Shown: piece after piece, positions 62,751 through 64,000 of the stretch
How the letters are laid out: every line of letters begins with the position of its first letter
Numbering within the stretch: the stretch's first letter is position 1
NCBI RefSeq assembly: GCF_034366625.1
Contig: NZ_JAXMIH010000008.1
Location: forward strand, 124,001 to 188,000
Length of the DNA: 64,000 nt
Reading direction: 5' to 3'
Source of the DNA: Prosthecobacter sp.
Lineage (GTDB): Bacteria; Verrucomicrobiota; Verrucomicrobiia; Verrucomicrobiales; Verrucomicrobiaceae
Notes under the pieces: model-generated
Database searches by the model: none
What the model was told of the DNA's origin: nothing
What the model saw: only the letters and a program-made list of their open reading frames with translations
Position numbers and translations under genes: made by a program

Positions 62751-64000
62751 TCACTTCGCGAGGGCAGTGATCTCGGCATCACCGAGAGCACGATCCCACA
62801 GCGCGAACTCGTCCATCGCACCGCTGAGGTGACGGATGGCGACGCCACCGGTGCGGCGGTCGTTCCAGTTGCCGAGCTCGGCGATGCCGATTTTGAGCGG
62901 TGAGGCGTCTTGGAGTGGCAGGCGGGCCAGCAGGCTGCCGTTGACGTAATGGCGGACTTCTTTGGCCGTGGGATCAAAGACGACGGCGAGGTGCATCCAG
63001 CGGCCAAATCGTTCCGGCGTGAAGAAAACCGGCGTGTCATAATCAGCGTGCCGCTTGCCATGCGAACCAGCCACGCCGAGGCGGATTTTACCTTCGCGGG
63101 TGATTTGCCAGTGGGTTTTACGGTCACCCCAGCCTTCAGACATGAAGATGGAGTTCAAGGAGCGGTCGAGTCCGTTCACACGCAGCCACACGCCCATCGT
63201 GAGTGCCTTGGTCTCGCCTGCGATGCTGATGCGCACACGGTCGCTGACGTTGCGAAATTCGAGCGCGCGCTTGCCGGGCCAGCGTCCCATCGTCCATGCG
63301 GCGCCGACGATGCTGCCGTCCTCGCCTGCTTTTGCGTGATTGCGCAGCGAGCGGGCGGTCTCGTCGTCTTGAAAGTCGAAATGGAGCTTCAAACTCGGAT
63401 CGGCGTTCAGTATGGCGCTTTGCGCCTGCCAGCGCTCAAACTGCGAGCGATCCGACAACGCGGTGCGGGCGTTGATTTCATTGAGCGAGGCAAAGCTCGA
63501 TGCATTTGCCGCGAGGAGTTGTGATTCGGCCGCGAAGGTCATCGCCTGGCCTTCTTTGAGCGATTTCATCGACTCGGCGGCCTTGTGCAGCTCGACCTCG
63601 CCTTTGAAGACATGGACCTCGGAGCCTGCGTCGCTGACATCAAGGCCGAACTCGGTGCCGAGATCGACGATGGTGCCTTTGGGCGTGTTGATGCGGAAGC
63701 CTTTGGCCTGCGGCGGCACGTTGGCGCTGAGTTTGCCGCGGGTGCAGGTGGCCTCGCCGCTGGAGATGAGTTGCAGTTCGGCGGGCCCTTCGATCAACAC
63801 GCGAGCGCCTTGGTAAAACTCGATCTGCGCGATGCCGGACTTCCATTTGAGCAGCCCCGGCGAAAGCGGCGTGCCCGGTGTGATGGCGGCGGATTCCCAT
63901 TCGAGATTCACGCCGCGTGTGAGCACGGCGACGGAGGCAGTGGTCTCTTCCACGTCCGATTTCAGCCACGGCAGCACGATCCACGTGCCCAGCAGTGTGA
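62751..64000 (-). CDS. FecR-LamG protein, 5' end outside the window
   Basis: The frame is open to the window edge; about 416 residues are visible. The first visible residues, TLLGTWIVLPWLK, look like a transmembrane segment, so the N-terminal cytoplasmic part lies beyond 64000. A GTG at 63977 would cut that segment off. FecR-like domain at about 25-150: KSGIAQIEFYQGARVLIEGP, then NTPKGTIVDLGTEFGLDVS and VHVFKGEVEL. A LamG/jellyroll domain at about 200-400 follows (FDFQDDETARSLRNHAK, SGAMDEFALWDRALG). This architecture is typical of PVC anti-sigma-like membrane regulators, usually encoded next to an ECF sigma gene, here presumably upstream off the window. It is 48 bases upstream of the copper-fusion gene on the same strand. 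Confidence 0.85.
   Translation of the reverse strand, partial: TLLGTWIVLPWLKSDVEETTASVAVLTRGVNLEWESAAITPGTPLSPGLLKWKSGIAQIEFYQGARVLIEGPAELQLISSGEATCTRGKLSANVPPQAKGFRINTPKGTIVDLGTEFGLDVSDAGSEVHVFKGEVELHKAAESMKSLKEGQAMTFAAESQLLAANASSFASLNEINARTALSDRSQFERWQAQSAILNADPSLKLHFDFQDDETARSLRNHAKAGEDGSIVGAAWTMGRWPGKRALEFRNVSDRVRISIAGETKALTMGVWLRVNGLDRSLNSIFMSEGWGDRKTHWQITREGKIRLGVAGSHGKRHADYDTPVFFTPERFGRWMHLAVVFDPTAKEVRHYVNGSLLARLPLQDASPLKIGIAELGNWNDRRTGGVAIRHLSGAMDEFALWDRALGDAEITALAK

Noticed and set aside
1..64000. CRISPR arrays, tRNA or rRNA genes, integrase or IS transposase
   Set aside because: No regularly spaced direct repeats, no tRNA-like cloverleaf or rRNA motif and no DDE/tyrosine-recombinase motif were noticed on either strand.

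Overview
The window looks like chromosomal DNA of a Verrucomicrobiota bacterium, probably Verrucomicrobiales (Prosthecobacter-like; the genus is a guess). The basis is gene content: Tat-exported DUF1501 and DUF1552 proteins paired with DUF1549/DUF1553 and DUF1587/1592/1588/1585 cytochrome-type proteins, two giant ThuA/SGNH/beta-propeller fusions, an ECF sigma factor beside a membrane Ser/Thr kinase, a FecR-LamG protein, and many secreted carbohydrate-active proteins in GC-rich DNA. I see no rRNA, tRNA, CRISPR array, transposase or prophage.

Layout. 1-18.2 kb is a carbohydrate island of mostly secreted proteins: DUF4838, a metallophosphoesterase, a 3-keto-glycoside hydrolase fused to a propeller, a MATE exporter, a helical hypothetical, a BNR sialidase-like protein, an alpha/beta esterase, an FAD oxidoreductase, a clan-A glycosidase, a sugar-isomerase-like protein and an FG-GAP protein. 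18.2-19.7 kb has a TSUP transporter and two related small lipoproteins. 19.7-25.4 kb (minus) is an ECF sigma factor followed by a 1612-residue membrane Ser/Thr kinase. 25.6-29.6 kb has an SHD1-type secreted protein, a strong terminator and mfd. 29.6-32.5 kb (minus) is a compact lipid operon: FabG-like reductase, acyl carrier protein, eight-helix LPG-synthase/flippase-like protein, patatin. 32.5-44.5 kb has a kelch protein, three DUF1501 proteins, a zinc-PLC-like protein, a membrane hypothetical, a DUF1549/DUF1553 cytochrome and a prepeptidase-like partner. 44.6-64 kb (minus) has an inserted hypothetical gene, a ThuA-SGNH-dehydrogenase-cytochrome c giant, a Doc/AbrB toxin-antitoxin pair, DUF1552, a GxxExxY cassette, a DUF1592-type cytochrome protein, an SDR, a double-SGNH esterase, a second giant ending in a blue-copper domain, and a truncated FecR-LamG gene.

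How it fits together (inference). The cell appears to export hydrolases, esterases and sugar-oxidising enzymes through Sec and Tat, pass electrons in the periplasm to heme or copper modules fused to the dehydrogenases, and control part of this with ECF sigma/kinase and FecR-type regulators.

The most unusual layer is non-coding. REP-like hairpin doublets, each arm headed by GTAG or GTA and differing by base changes that preserve the stems, occur at 10304-10366, 18144-18200, 23879-23942 and 49400-49456, with a second head type at 36689-36766. One lies in frame inside the activation loop of the kinase; another supplies the stop codon of the FG-GAP gene. Two genes (44621-45136 and the GxxExxY gene) have flanking repeats suggesting recent insertion into host operons.
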